From the NCBI RefSeq assembly GCF_014397005.1, contig NZ_JACGWS010000011.1:1-64000 (forward strand): a stretch of 64,000 bases of DNA, given 5' to 3'. The DNA comes from Kordia aestuariivivens. GTDB lineage: Bacteria; Bacteroidota; Bacteroidia; Flavobacteriales; Flavobacteriaceae. The translations under genes were made by a program, and so were the position numbers. Below are positions 41,980 to 50,826 of this stretch, in pieces. Position 1 is the first letter of the stretch. Every line of letters begins with the position of its first letter. Below the pieces are notes generated by a model, which saw nothing but the letters and a program-made list of their open reading frames with translations, ran no database searches and was not told the origin of the DNA.

Positions 41980-43461
41980 ATGAATAGTGCAATACAAAAC
42001 GAAATGCTTCAGCTTATAAAAACGCTGGAAGAAAAATCATTAATTACCAATGAACAATACCAATTCCTAAAGCAAGATTTTGAACCAACTTTTAATCTCA
42101 ATGAATCTGTCAATTGGTTAAAGGTTCGCGAATTATTTTTTAACCCTGGTGTTAAGCCTGAGTTTGAAGTTGAACCCATGAATTCTGCAAACTTGTGTCC
42201 CACGTTTGTTCCTGTATTAAATAAAATTAATAAGCTACGTTTTCAATTCAATGCCGATATTTCCATGCAATCAAGGCAACAACGGTATGGAATAATTTTA
42301 GAAGCGATAAGGAATGTAATTGCATTGCACGTTGGTGCTGTGTCTAAACCAGATATTAAAAACATTGCGCTGGTTCGCAATACGAGTGAAGCCAACAATC
42401 AACTTTCAAAAGGATATAAACTTTGGGAAGGCAATACGGTGCTGCTATGGGATGAAAATCATCCAACAAATAATAATGTCTGGAAATTGAGAGAAACCGA
42501 AACGAAAAAAGTGAAAACATTTTCACTCAATACGGTAGACTTCATTAATTGGACAGACGAACAAATTGTAAAAGAAATCTGTGACATTATTATTGAAACA
42601 ATTAAAAATATACCTGGAAAAACAGTAATGCTAAGTTTTTCTGAAGTATCTAATATTTCAGGGATTTGTATGCCTTCAAAAGAGATCGTAGAAAGAGTAC
42701 GTGCTGCATATCCTGAAATTCATATTCACATTGACGGCGCTGTAAGTTGGGGCGGTTTAGAGATCAATCTTATAGAAAAAAATAACGTTAAAGGCATAGG
42801 TTGCGACAGTTTTGCTTCCAGTTCACACAAATGGTTAATGGGACCATTTGAAACTGGTATTTTTTATATGAAACCTGAACTAGCCAAAAATTTCGATATT
42901 AGTATTCATGCGTATGATGGTAAAATTGGCTTTAAAGATGAATTGCCAAAAGACACATCGCGATTTGAATTACTTGGACAAAGAGATGAAGCCAATATAT
43001 ATGCGCTTGGAGAAACCATTGCAGAGCACAATAAAATAAATAAAGGGGACCCAAAATGCATTGAGAAAAGAGTCAAATTTCTTCAAAAAGATTTAAGAAG
43101 AAAATTAAACCTTATGGCACAAGAGTTGGGTGTAAAAATCGAATACACCACACCTACTTCTGAAAAGTTATCAAATGGCGTGACAATTTTTAACATTGTT
43201 GTACCGAGAAGAACCATAAACCATCAAGATTTATACAATTACTTATATGGGAAAAAAGGAGAGCAAAATAGATTTGCCGTAGGGTATATTCCTGAAAGAA
43301 CAACTGTTAGCCCATGTCCAGAAAGTCTTAGAATCTGTCCTCATATCATGAATTTACCAAATCAAATTTCAGCAATAGTGATAAAGATCGCTACTTTTAT
43401 TCGTCAAGGTCATAATATCACTCCCGAAAAATTAGAAGCATTAACGGTTATAGAAGCATAG
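41980..43461 (+). CDS. PLP-dependent class V aminotransferase-fold enzyme
   Basis: A 493-residue soluble protein of the cysteine desulfurase / isopenicillin N epimerase fold. Conserved pieces: NTSEANNQLSKGYKL (PLP phosphate site), SFSEVSNISGICMPS, HIDGAVSWGG (Asp of the PLP ring) and the Schiff-base lysine in SSHKWLMGPFETGI. It could remove sulfur from cysteine, epimerise or otherwise act on an amino acid; the exact reaction is unclear. No iron-sulfur cluster genes lie near. Its 5' leader matches that of the six-cysteine peptide genes at 20.7-22.0 kb, so it may act with them. Confidence 0.88.
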   Translation: MNSAIQNEMLQLIKTLEEKSLITNEQYQFLKQDFEPTFNLNESVNWLKVRELFFNPGVKPEFEVEPMNSANLCPTFVPVLNKINKLRFQFNADISMQSRQQRYGIILEAIRNVIALHVGAVSKPDIKNIALVRNTSEANNQLSKGYKLWEGNTVLLWDENHPTNNNVWKLRETETKKVKTFSLNTVDFINWTDEQIVKEICDIIIETIKNIPGKTVMLSFSEVSNISGICMPSKEIVERVRAAYPEIHIHIDGAVSWGGLEINLIEKNNVKGIGCDSFASSSHKWLMGPFETGIFYMKPELAKNFDISIHAYDGKIGFKDELPKDTSRFELLGQRDEANIYALGETIAEHNKINKGDPKCIEKRVKFLQKDLRRKLNLMAQELGVKIEYTTPTSEKLSNGVTIFNIVVPRRTINHQDLYNYLYGKKGEQNRFAVGYIPERTTVSPCPESLRICPHIMNLPNQISAIVIKIATFIRQGHNITPEKLEALTVIEA

Positions 43462-43497
43462 TTTTAAACTAAAAATATATAGTTTGCCTAAGTACAC

Positions 43498-43530
43498 AAA
43501 CGCCATTTCTTATCAGATGGCGTTTTTTAT
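43498..43530 (+). terminator. Terminator after the PLP enzyme
   Basis: AAACGCCATTT-CTTAT-CAGATGGCGTTTTTT: stem ACGCCAT/ATGGCGT followed by six T. Confidence 0.8.
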
Positions 43531-43722
43531 GCTTCATCTTTATATAATTCTTTACACAAAAGCCACTCATGGATCTACTGTTTATTTTTTCTTTTTCCTT
43601 CTTTTCTTCATAACTACAGTTTTTCTAGTTCCTCATTTTAAATAATTTGAGGTTCTAACTATTTTTTTTAGGTTCCATAACCTTTAATTTGGTTATGTTA
43701 TTAATTTTAAAATCATTTAATC

Positions 43723-43854
43723 ATGAAAAAAAGAAACTTTAAATCTTTAAGTCTCAATAAAAGGTCTATTTCTAAAGTAAATAGCGAAAGAGTAAAAGGT
43801 GGTATTACTACTAATACTTCTCGACAGTGTGATACTCTTTGGAAAACTAGATAA
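43723..43854 (+). CDS. GG-leader natural-product precursor peptide (LNKRSI-type leader)
   Basis: A 43-residue peptide. The leader MKKRNFKSLSLNKRSISK, then VNSERVKGG, fits the lanthipeptide-type class, with GG at 26-27. The core is only 16 residues, ITTNTSRQCDTLWKTR, with five Thr, one Ser and one Cys, so it could form one thioether ring. A lone gene with a TTCG-loop terminator. It is preceded by a CATAACC-TTTAATTT-GGTTATG hairpin (43678-43697 region). Confidence 0.68.
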   Translation: MKKRNFKSLSLNKRSISKVNSERVKGGITTNTSRQCDTLWKTR

Positions 43855-43866
43855 TAGAATGTAGAG

Positions 43867-43895
43867 TGCGAACTTCGGTTCGCATTTCTTTTTCC
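43867..43895 (+). terminator. TTCG-loop terminator after the 43.7 kb peptide
   Basis: TGCGAAC-TTCG-GTTCGCA followed by TTTCTTTTT. The same hairpin, drifted, stands at 47425-47452. Confidence 0.85.
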
Positions 43896-43961
43896 TTTTG
43901 TTTTCATAACAACTGTTATTTTGTTATTCATTTTATCAATTGAACATTCCTTTTCTTTCAA

Positions 43962-43989
43962 TTAAGGCTTTACCATAAGTGGTTTATAA
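43962..43989 (+). promoter_or_regulatory. Degenerate palindrome and -7 box ahead of a decayed peptide gene
   Basis: TTAAGG-CTTTA-CCATAA has the same 17-base layout as the palindromes at 39548 and 61672, and after eight bases comes TATAATTTG. The decayed start lies 54 bases further on. Confidence 0.45.
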
Positions 43990-44032
43990 TTTGTTATTTA
44001 TATTTTTCTATTCTAAGTTAAAATTATATAAC

Positions 44033-44062
44033 ATAAAAAAAGAATCTTAAATCGTTGTCGTA
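44033..44062 (+). pseudogene. Possible remnant of a GG-leader peptide gene
   Basis: ATAAAAAAAGAATCTTAAATC, then GTTGTCG differs from an intact leader start (ATG AAA AAA AGA AAT CTT AAA TCG TTG TCG, MKKRNLKSLS) by an ATG to ATA change and two lost A. It follows a degenerate copy of the palindromic promoter. No core peptide can be read after it. Speculative. Confidence 0.3.
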
Positions 44063-44143
44063 ATATACTTCGTAAATAACACTGCTATACTGCGGAAAAG
44101 AAGAAAATCACTATTGGTTTTTATATTGAACTAAGGTTATTTA

Positions 44144-45328
44144 TTAGTTCTTCTTTAAGCTCTCTACCTTCATTTTAGCATGTTCATTATCAGGATAAAG
44201 TGCAAGTGATTTTTTGTAGTTTTCGATTGCTTTTTTCTTATCTCCTAATGCCTCGTATGCTTCTCCCAAGCTATCATACGCATTAAATGAATTTGGGAAG
44301 TTTTTGGTATTCAAAATGAAGAATACCAATGCCTTGGATGTATCACTTTTATTTCTGCTTCGTAACATTCTATACCCTATTCGGTTCACAAGAGACTCAG
44401 GTGGATTAAAATCCCAAGATAACCGTTGAGAAATAGATTGAAAATGTTGAGTTAACAGCTCTTTGCTTTCTACATCACGATAGGAAATTCCATAACCTTC
44501 AAAAATTGCAGAGATTCCATTATGAAAGGCAATAATTGGAACCGAGCCATGGTTTTCATTTTCAAAGTATTCCAATTTTGCGGGAAACTCACCTTCACAT
44601 TTACTATTTAATGCCTCATACAACCGTACATGGCGATCACGATTTCTAATGTTTCTTTTGTTCCAATTTGCAGTAGCTATGTAGATGAATCTTTTAAATG
44701 ATTGCGTTGTCATGGCAGCTAACTTTTTGTCCATGATTTCTGCATCCCAGGTTCCAAGGCTTGGATCAACGGCAATAAATGAATTGAAAAGTGTCTTTTC
44801 CTTCATATAGGTATGCGTAGCCAACAAACCGCCTAAAGAATGTCCAAAAAGTATTCGATAAGGAGCTGTTCTATACTTCTGATCCAACTCAGGAATAAGT
44901 TCATCTTCTAAAAAGCTTAGAAATCTTTCTCCACCGCCAGAATCATTCTTTCGCCTTGTAATAATTTTGTCAGGTGTAAAGTCTCTGCGTCTGTTAACAT
45001 TTTGAATAGCGACTACAATCATTTCCGGAATTTTCCTGTTTCCATTGTATCCAGAACTCATATAGTTTACCATACCTGTAATAGACTTAAAATGTGAATT
45101 TCCATCAAGTACAATAAGCACTGGATATGTTTTATAAGATGATTGTTCGTTGCTGTAAGATTCAGGAAGGCTTACCCAATATTCTCTATCTTCATTCAAG
45201 ATATTTGAATTGAGAATATGTTTCGTACCCATTACAATTTGCTCGTCATTTTGTGACTTTACTTGATTCATTCCAATTAGGAAAAATAATACTACAATGA
45301 TTTCCCTACTCATTCTGTTGATTTTCAT
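44144..45328 (-). CDS. Exported esterase-like alpha/beta hydrolase with TPR tail (paralog 2)
   Basis: A 394-residue paralog of the 39903-41090 protein, with the same order: signal peptide (about 7-26), hydrolase domain with VLIVLDGNSHF, Ser164 in GHSLGG, Asp in AVDPSLGTW, His in NENHGSVP, and a C-terminal TPR pair (YDSLGEAYEALGDKKKAIENYKKSL region). Catalytic residues are all present, so it should be active on an ester outside the cytoplasm. The two copies face each other across about 3 kb of peptide and PLP-enzyme genes. Confidence 0.85.
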   Translation of the reverse strand: MKINRMSREIIVVLFFLIGMNQVKSQNDEQIVMGTKHILNSNILNEDREYWVSLPESYSNEQSSYKTYPVLIVLDGNSHFKSITGMVNYMSSGYNGNRKIPEMIVVAIQNVNRRRDFTPDKIITRRKNDSGGGERFLSFLEDELIPELDQKYRTAPYRILFGHSLGGLLATHTYMKEKTLFNSFIAVDPSLGTWDAEIMDKKLAAMTTQSFKRFIYIATANWNKRNIRNRDRHVRLYEALNSKCEGEFPAKLEYFENENHGSVPIIAFHNGISAIFEGYGISYRDVESKELLTQHFQSISQRLSWDFNPPESLVNRIGYRMLRSRNKSDTSKALVFFILNTKNFPNSFNAYDSLGEAYEALGDKKKAIENYKKSLALYPDNEHAKMKVESLKKN

Positions 45329-45467
45329 ATAATTGGTAATGTGTTCATGTATGGTTTACCTTGATTCGAACTAAATTAGTAAAAGAAAAGCTTCCTTTCA
45401 TACTATAAAACGGTTTTCTTCTTTTTCGTGATTTTACAAGGTACCATTTTAAGCATCATAAAAAACC

Positions 45468-46271
45468 TTAGAAACTTTGGCTTAATTTTTCTTGCACTTC
45501 AGTTTTGTCTATTTTTTTAAGAAGAAAAAGTGCTATAATAAATAATGGCAAACATATAATTATTGAAGTTATGGATGCTGGTTCTTCTGCTACTTCGCTT
45601 TTAAAGTTTGGTAAAAATTGAAGTGAAAAGAAAAAATTAATTAAGGCATGCGTAATAACTAGCGGCATTAGTTTATTCGTTTTTAGCAATAATACACCAA
45701 AAAAGAAGCCAATGAGCGTTGCAAAAATAACTTGGATTAGTACAGGTACTATTGGTTCGTCTGGAGAAATATTAACAAGATGAAATAGCCCAAATGCAAA
45801 CGCAGGAATGAAAGTTCCTAAAAATATTCCTGATTTTAGAGAACTATATTTCTTGAGAAAAAGGGATTGAAGCACACCTCTAAATAAAAATTCTTCAAAA
45901 AAGCCTACTCCCAAAAAACTTAACAACAGAAGAATAACATTTGGTAATTCTATGTTGGTGAAATCTGCTGATAGTACAGAAGCTATCCCAAGAAGCATCA
46001 AGTAAGCAGGAATTAAATTTAAGTATGAAAACTTCCATGCGTATTTTGTTGAAAGCCCCGAAATAACTGTTAAATTCCATTTTTTAATTAGTACATATCC
46101 CAACAGCGCTAGTACGCTCGTTTTTGCCAATAGATGAATATATTCTGCCTGAAAACTTGAGAATGAGCAGCTTAAAAGAAAATTTTCCAGCGGGATAAAA
46201 CCAACTAAGCCAATTATAGATAGTAGTAGTATTGTAAAAAGATAAGGAGAAATAGTTTTAGTATTAGACAT
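45468..46271 (-). CDS. CPBP-family intramembrane glutamic protease
   Basis: A 267-residue protein with seven to eight membrane helices. Abi/CPBP motifs are clear: motif 1 EEFLFRGVLQ at about 125-135, motif 2 FGLFHL (F-x3-H), and the third conserved segment TLIGFFFGVLLLKTN followed by ITHALINFFF. In other bacteria relatives process prenylated proteins or give immunity to bacteriocins. It is transcribed divergently from an HxlR regulator, with an operator-like repeat between. Peptide immunity is possible given the peptide genes nearby, but unproven. Confidence 0.87.
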   Translation of the reverse strand: MSNTKTISPYLFTILLLSIIGLVGFIPLENFLLSCSFSSFQAEYIHLLAKTSVLALLGYVLIKKWNLTVISGLSTKYAWKFSYLNLIPAYLMLLGIASVLSADFTNIELPNVILLLLSFLGVGFFEEFLFRGVLQSLFLKKYSSLKSGIFLGTFIPAFAFGLFHLVNISPDEPIVPVLIQVIFATLIGFFFGVLLLKTNKLMPLVITHALINFFFSLQFLPNFKSEVAEEPASITSIIICLPLFIIALFLLKKIDKTEVQEKLSQSF

Positions 46272-46334
46272 TGCATTCGTATTAATTAGTTATATCTGTG
46301 ATACAAATAAAGAAAATTAATATCTTTGTAACAA

Positions 46335-46362
46335 GTACATACTTAATTGTAATGTACATACT
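46335..46362 (+). promoter_or_regulatory. Direct repeat operator candidate for HxlR
   Basis: GTACATACT occurs twice (46335 and 46354, 19 bases apart) in the divergent region between the CPBP and HxlR genes. The first copy is within AAGTACATACTT, a near-palindrome. Two turns of helix apart is suitable for a dimeric winged-helix regulator acting on both promoters. Confidence 0.55.
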
Positions 46363-46408
46363 AAAAAGTTACTAATGTTGATTATCAGCTAATTAAAACC
46401 TAATAAAG

Positions 46409-46741
46409 TTGAAAAATAATAAAGAAATCGTTCATTGCTTTGTCGATTATGGCTTTAAAAGAATTGGAGGCAAATATAAAGGGCGCATATTATGGGTACT
46501 TAAAGGTGGTGTTTTAAGGTATGGAGAATTGAAACGTGCTATTGTTGGTATTACTCCAAAAATGTTAACTCAAACACTTCGAGAACTTGAAGCCGACGAG
46601 TTGGTTCATAGAAAAGTGTATTTAGAAGTACCCCCAAAAGTAGAGTATGCGTTAACGACTACAGGAAAAGAATTAATTCCTTTTATTGAACAACTAAGAA
46701 GTTGGGCTAAAAACCAAATGGAACAAAAAAATATTACGTAA
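46409..46741 (+). CDS. HxlR-family winged-helix transcription regulator
   Basis: A 110-residue one-domain regulator. GGKYKGRILWVLKGGVLRYGELKRAIVGITPKMLTQTLREL is the typical HxlR DNA-binding part (recognition helix around ITPKMLTQTL), followed by the beta wing (HRKVYLEVPPKVEYALT). Start is a TTG, since no ATG precedes the conserved core. It is divergent from the CPBP protease gene and probably controls it and itself. Confidence 0.92.
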   Translation: MKNNKEIVHCFVDYGFKRIGGKYKGRILWVLKGGVLRYGELKRAIVGITPKMLTQTLRELEADELVHRKVYLEVPPKVEYALTTTGKELIPFIEQLRSWAKNQMEQKNIT

Positions 46742-46778
46742 ATTAATTCAAGATTTATATGTTATTGGTAACTGCCAT

Positions 46779-47225
46779 TTATCGATTTGAACGTTCTTTA
46801 ACTATCTTCCATGTTTCCAAAATTTGATTCAATCTTGATTTGAATTCTGTGGAATCTTCACTTTTTTCGATGATCGCAAATATATCATGGAGCTCACCTC
46901 GAAGTAATGGATATTTATCCGATACTTTTCTAAAATCTAGCCAAGCATCAATATGTTTTTGATATGCCGATTCAAACTCTTTTGGACAATGAGAAAAATC
47001 CAATGATTTTAAATTCTTTGAGTAATTGTTAATTGTTTCACTTAATGAAATATTTTCAGAAGCATGATTTCTGATATTACCAAAAATGCTGTCTTTTTCA
47101 AATATCTGCTTAACACAATTGATACTTTTTTCTTCCGTATTTGAGAAGGAACTATTTTCTTTTTTATTTGAATCATTACACCCTAAAAGTAAAAGAGTTA
47201 ACAATAGCATTATTGATTTTATCAT
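46779..47225 (-). CDS. Small lipoprotein of unknown function
   Basis: A 148-residue protein with a lipoprotein signal (residues 1-15, lipobox LLLGC with Cys16), a polar Ser/Asn/Lys linker and an all-helical domain. The wording FESAYQKHIDAWLDFRK and a late ILETWKIVKERS hint at a four-helix bundle. No named family was recognised. Convergent with the HxlR gene. Confidence 0.7.
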   Translation of the reverse strand: MIKSIMLLLTLLLLGCNDSNKKENSSFSNTEEKSINCVKQIFEKDSIFGNIRNHASENISLSETINNYSKNLKSLDFSHCPKEFESAYQKHIDAWLDFRKVSDKYPLLRGELHDIFAIIEKSEDSTEFKSRLNQILETWKIVKERSNR

Positions 47226-47578
47226 CGCCTTATTGAATTAATATTCTAGTTTCTTCCTGCCTATGCAAAACAGGAATTCTTGTTATTTCTAGACATTTAG
47301 TTATATATAAAGCTATTATAATCTTGTGCAAAATCAAAACTATTAGCAGGAATTTTCTATTTAAGATAGGTGTATCTCAGTTCCAAATGGTACTAATTAT
47401 TGTCCATTTTAAACTTTATGGAACAAGCGAACTTCGGTTCACTTTTCTTTTACTCATTTTTAAGTAATCTAGATTATCTTAGGAACTAATTACGTAAACG
47501 TCATCTACGATGAGATGGTGTTTTTTTATGCTTCAAACTAAAAACATTATTCCTATTTTTGCACAAATTCATTTCAGT
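47226..47578. other. Gene-free stretch with two orphan terminator-like hairpins
   Basis: In this 353-base gap before mnmE, a TTCG-loop hairpin (AGCGAAC-TTCG-GTTCACT, about 47425-47445) and a second hairpin (ACGTCATCT-ACG-ATGAGATGGTGT then seven T, 47495-47528) resemble the terminators at 43867 and 43498. No intact plus-strand gene precedes them, so they may mark a lost peptide gene. A degenerate GGAATTC-type palindrome is near 47262. Confidence 0.5.
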
Positions 47579-48970
47579 ATGATTCCAAATGATACCATTG
47601 TAGCATTAGCAACGCCTTCTGGAGCCGGAGCAATCTCAGTAATCCGAGTTTCAGGAAAAGAGGCAATTACAATATGTGAACCACTTTTTAAGTCAATTCG
47701 TAACAAAAAATTGACTAAACTAAAGTCGCACACCATTCATTTAGGGCATATTATTGATGGAGATCGCTATTTGGATGAGGTTTTAGTGTCTTTGTTTAAA
47801 GGACCTCACTCCTACACTGGCGAAAACACGATTGAGATTTCATGTCACGGCTCTGTGTACATTCAACAACAAATCATTCAATTACTATTGAGAAGTGGCT
47901 GTAGAAACGCGAATGCGGGAGAATTTACCCTGCGTTCATTCCTCAATGGAAAACTCGATTTATCTCAAGCGGAAGCAGTCGCAGATTTAATTGCGAGTGA
48001 TTCGGAAGCTTCACACCAATTGGCAATGCAGCAAATGCGTGGCGGATTTAGCAATGAAATAAAAAACTTGCGTGAAGAATTACTAAACTTTGCGTCGTTA
48101 ATAGAATTAGAACTCGATTTTGCAGAAGAAGATGTCGAATTTGCCGATCGTTCACAATTTAAAACCTTAGTCAAACGCATTCAATTTGTCTTAAAACGCT
48201 TAATTGATTCTTTTGCGGTTGGAAACGTGATCAAAAACGGAATTCCTGTTGCAATTGTTGGCGAACCAAATGTGGGCAAATCTACCTTACTAAATGCGTT
48301 GCTAAATGAAGAACGCGCTATTGTTTCTTCCATTGCTGGAACAACGCGTGATACGATTGAAGATGAATTAATTATTGAAGGAATTTCGTTCCGATTCATT
48401 GATACGGCTGGAATCCGAGAAACGAAAGATGAAATTGAAAGTATCGGAATTCAGAAAACATTCGAGAAAATTGAACAAGCACAAGTTGTGGTATATCTAA
48501 TAGATAGTTCGCAATTAACAGCCGATAGTTTAGCCTTATTAAAAACTGAAATCGGGAAAATTCAAAACAAATATCCTTTAAAACCATTAGTTATAGTTGC
48601 TAATAAAATTGACACGCTTCAAACCACTCAAATTGAGGAATTACAAGCTGAAATTGAAAACATTCACTTGCTTTCTGCCAAAGAAAATTTAGGTGTAAAC
48701 GAATTAAAAACAAAACTCGTTTCTTTCGTAAACACAGGCGCATTGCGTAACAATGAAACCATTATTACCAACACACGTCATTACGATGCACTGCTAAAAG
48801 CATTGGAAGAAATTGACAAAGTACATTTCGGATTAGAATCTGGTTTATCAGGAGATTTAATGGCAATTGACATTCGCCAAGCATTATATCATTTCGGGGA
48901 AATCACAGGAGAAATCACCAGTGACGATCTACTAGGAAATATCTTTGCTAATTTTTGTATTGGGAAGTAA
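47579..48970 (+). CDS. mnmE: tRNA modification GTPase MnmE
   Basis: With MnmG it makes the 5-carboxymethylaminomethyl group on wobble uridine of some tRNAs. The start MIPNDTIVALATPSGAGAIS at 47579 fits the family (463 residues); the frame is open further upstream into a terminator, which is not coding. The folate-binding N-terminal domain is followed by a helical domain, with the G domain inserted (P-loop GEPNVGKS at 228-235, DTAGIRET, NKID). The C-terminal CIGK carries the catalytic cysteine. Single gene. Confidence 0.97.
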   Translation: MIPNDTIVALATPSGAGAISVIRVSGKEAITICEPLFKSIRNKKLTKLKSHTIHLGHIIDGDRYLDEVLVSLFKGPHSYTGENTIEISCHGSVYIQQQIIQLLLRSGCRNANAGEFTLRSFLNGKLDLSQAEAVADLIASDSEASHQLAMQQMRGGFSNEIKNLREELLNFASLIELELDFAEEDVEFADRSQFKTLVKRIQFVLKRLIDSFAVGNVIKNGIPVAIVGEPNVGKSTLLNALLNEERAIVSSIAGTTRDTIEDELIIEGISFRFIDTAGIRETKDEIESIGIQKTFEKIEQAQVVVYLIDSSQLTADSLALLKTEIGKIQNKYPLKPLVIVANKIDTLQTTQIEELQAEIENIHLLSAKENLGVNELKTKLVSFVNTGALRNNETIITNTRHYDALLKALEEIDKVHFGLESGLSGDLMAIDIRQALYHFGEITGEITSDDLLGNIFANFCIGK

Positions 48971-48979
48971 TTTTATGAT

Positions 48980-49624
48980 CTAAATATCAAAACAATTAGC
49001 TGTTCTGTAAAATATAGATGTTTGCCACTCACTGTGATTTATAGGTCCAAGTCCTTTAAAATCGATTTTCTTGAAACCATTCTTCACAAAGTGATCATAC
49101 CCTTCTGCATATTCATCTCTATCTGAATTATCCCAGATAATAATTCCATCCTTTTTTAAGGCTTTGATGGAGTTTTTTGCACAATTAACACGTTCTCTGC
49201 CGTCAATTACAATAATATCAAAGGCATTATCAAAATCTAGTATTTTATCGCTATATCCTTCTCCTAAAGGAATTAATTCACACTGAATATTCTCAAATGA
49301 TTTTAGTTCATTGCGTTTGTGCGCATAGAAATCTGCATCGTGTTCCACAGAAAAAACGCTTTTTACTTTTGAAGCAAACCAAAGTGTTGAATTTCCACTT
49401 CCAAATTCAAAAACAGTAAATGATGTATTCAGTTTTTGAGTAATAAAATGAATAGATGCATATGTAAACCAAGGCAATGGAACATTTTTTTCATCAACAG
49501 GCGACAATAAAAATCTACTTAAAAACCATCCTTTTGGTATTAGATATTTTTTAGAAAAAAAATAGGTCTCTAATAGTCTTGCCGTGAACGCATATTTCCT
49601 CAATATTTTTTTTATGAATACCAT
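48980..49624 (-). CDS. SAM-dependent methyltransferase-like protein
   Basis: A 214-residue protein. SAM-site glycines are in VFEFGSGNSTLWFA (about 70-83), the acid after strand 2 is in FSVEHDADFY, and a DIIVIDGRERVNC strand 4 follows. Strand 5 is LKKDGIIIWDNSD. The substrate is unknown. The N-terminal region is basic and may associate with membranes. It is convergent with mnmE and neighbours the FkbM gene on the other strand; both may act on surface sugars, which is inference. Confidence 0.8.
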   Translation of the reverse strand: MVFIKKILRKYAFTARLLETYFFSKKYLIPKGWFLSRFLLSPVDEKNVPLPWFTYASIHFITQKLNTSFTVFEFGSGNSTLWFASKVKSVFSVEHDADFYAHKRNELKSFENIQCELIPLGEGYSDKILDFDNAFDIIVIDGRERVNCAKNSIKALKKDGIIIWDNSDRDEYAEGYDHFVKNGFKKIDFKGLGPINHSEWQTSIFYRTANCFDI

Positions 49625-49806
49625 GTTAAGAATAAGAATTGTTTTTATTGCTAGTATGCAATAATAATCTTTTTATTTTTTCTACAGAAGTGGATTTCCT
49701 TTTTTGTTTTATGAAGTCTATGGAATAAATTTAGTGTTTTTAATACATAGCATATTTTTACGTTCAAAACTTAATTAATTACATTTGCCGCATACATTAT
49801 ATACCT

Positions 49807-50706
49807 ATGAATTTACTCTATCGTATCATATATCAATCAACAATTAATAGAATCATTAGAAATATTAATTATTTCTTAGCGCCACTTTTACCTTCAAAAA
49901 TTAAAATTCATCCTTCAGGAAAAATGAAGGTTTCCATAGATAAAAATCATGGTTCTTTTATCTTAAAAACGAATCAAACGAGTTATATATCTAGAGAAAT
50001 TTTCTGGGAAGGTGCGCTAAATTTTGAATATTCTCCAATATTTATTGGGTTGATCAAAAAAATGAAGCTGTTTATTGACATAGGATCTAATATTGGGTAT
50101 TATTCTATTTTGGGCAGTAAAGTAAATCCCGAATTAATAACGTATGCATTTGAGCCCTCAAGAGGAGCCAATTTTTATTTGTCCGAAAATGTGAAATTAA
50201 ACAACTTATCTAACAGAATATTTGTGGAATCATCCGCTTTAATGGATGCTTCAGGAGAAATTGACTTTTACGAAATTCGAAATAAAAAATATCCTTCCAT
50301 CTATAACTTATCTGGAGAGCATAATATTGGTACAAAAACCTATAAATTATCTCAAAAAACAAAAGTTAAAGCCACGACACTTGATGCCTATTTTTCAGAT
50401 AATAATATCAATGCTTTGAATTTAATAAAACTAGATACTGAAGGCGCTGAAGCATACATTTTAAAAGGAGCACATGAAGTTATTAAACAACATCAACCCA
50501 TAATTATATGTGAATTGTTATTTAATAAGATTGAAAAAGAACTAGAAATGATCATGCTCGCGCATGCATATAAATTTTACGCGCACACCGAAAAAGGCTT
50601 AAAATTGTTAGATTCACTTGTTAGAGATACTGATAATGGTGTTAGAGATGTATTTTTTGTTCCACTTTCTAAAATGGATTTAATTGAAGAATGGATTGTA
50701 GATTGA
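49807..50706 (+). CDS. FkbM-family methyltransferase
   Basis: A 299-residue protein of the FkbM O-methyltransferase group. SAM motif LFIDIGSNIGYYSILGS (about 87-103), then AFEPSRGANFYLSENV, and the late IKLDTEGAEAYILKGA are diagnostic. Members often methylate sugars of glycolipids, capsules or other surface glycans. No glycosyltransferases lie nearby. Confidence 0.88.
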   Translation: MNLLYRIIYQSTINRIIRNINYFLAPLLPSKIKIHPSGKMKVSIDKNHGSFILKTNQTSYISREIFWEGALNFEYSPIFIGLIKKMKLFIDIGSNIGYYSILGSKVNPELITYAFEPSRGANFYLSENVKLNNLSNRIFVESSALMDASGEIDFYEIRNKKYPSIYNLSGEHNIGTKTYKLSQKTKVKATTLDAYFSDNNINALNLIKLDTEGAEAYILKGAHEVIKQHQPIIICELLFNKIEKELEMIMLAHAYKFYAHTEKGLKLLDSLVRDTDNGVRDVFFVPLSKMDLIEEWIVD

Positions 50707-50826
50707 TAATCAATAGAAGCCTGTTTTCGATACACTAAATCCTAAATTTGGTACAACAAAAGATGATTGAAATTTTTATATTGCTTTATAAAATTAAAAC
50801 TAGTACGCTTGGTTTTGCTTAATTTT

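Noticed and set aside
47510-47578. Upstream ATG for mnmE giving 23 extra residues
   Set aside because: It begins inside a hairpin terminator and the family start MIPNDTIVA fits the ATG at 47579.
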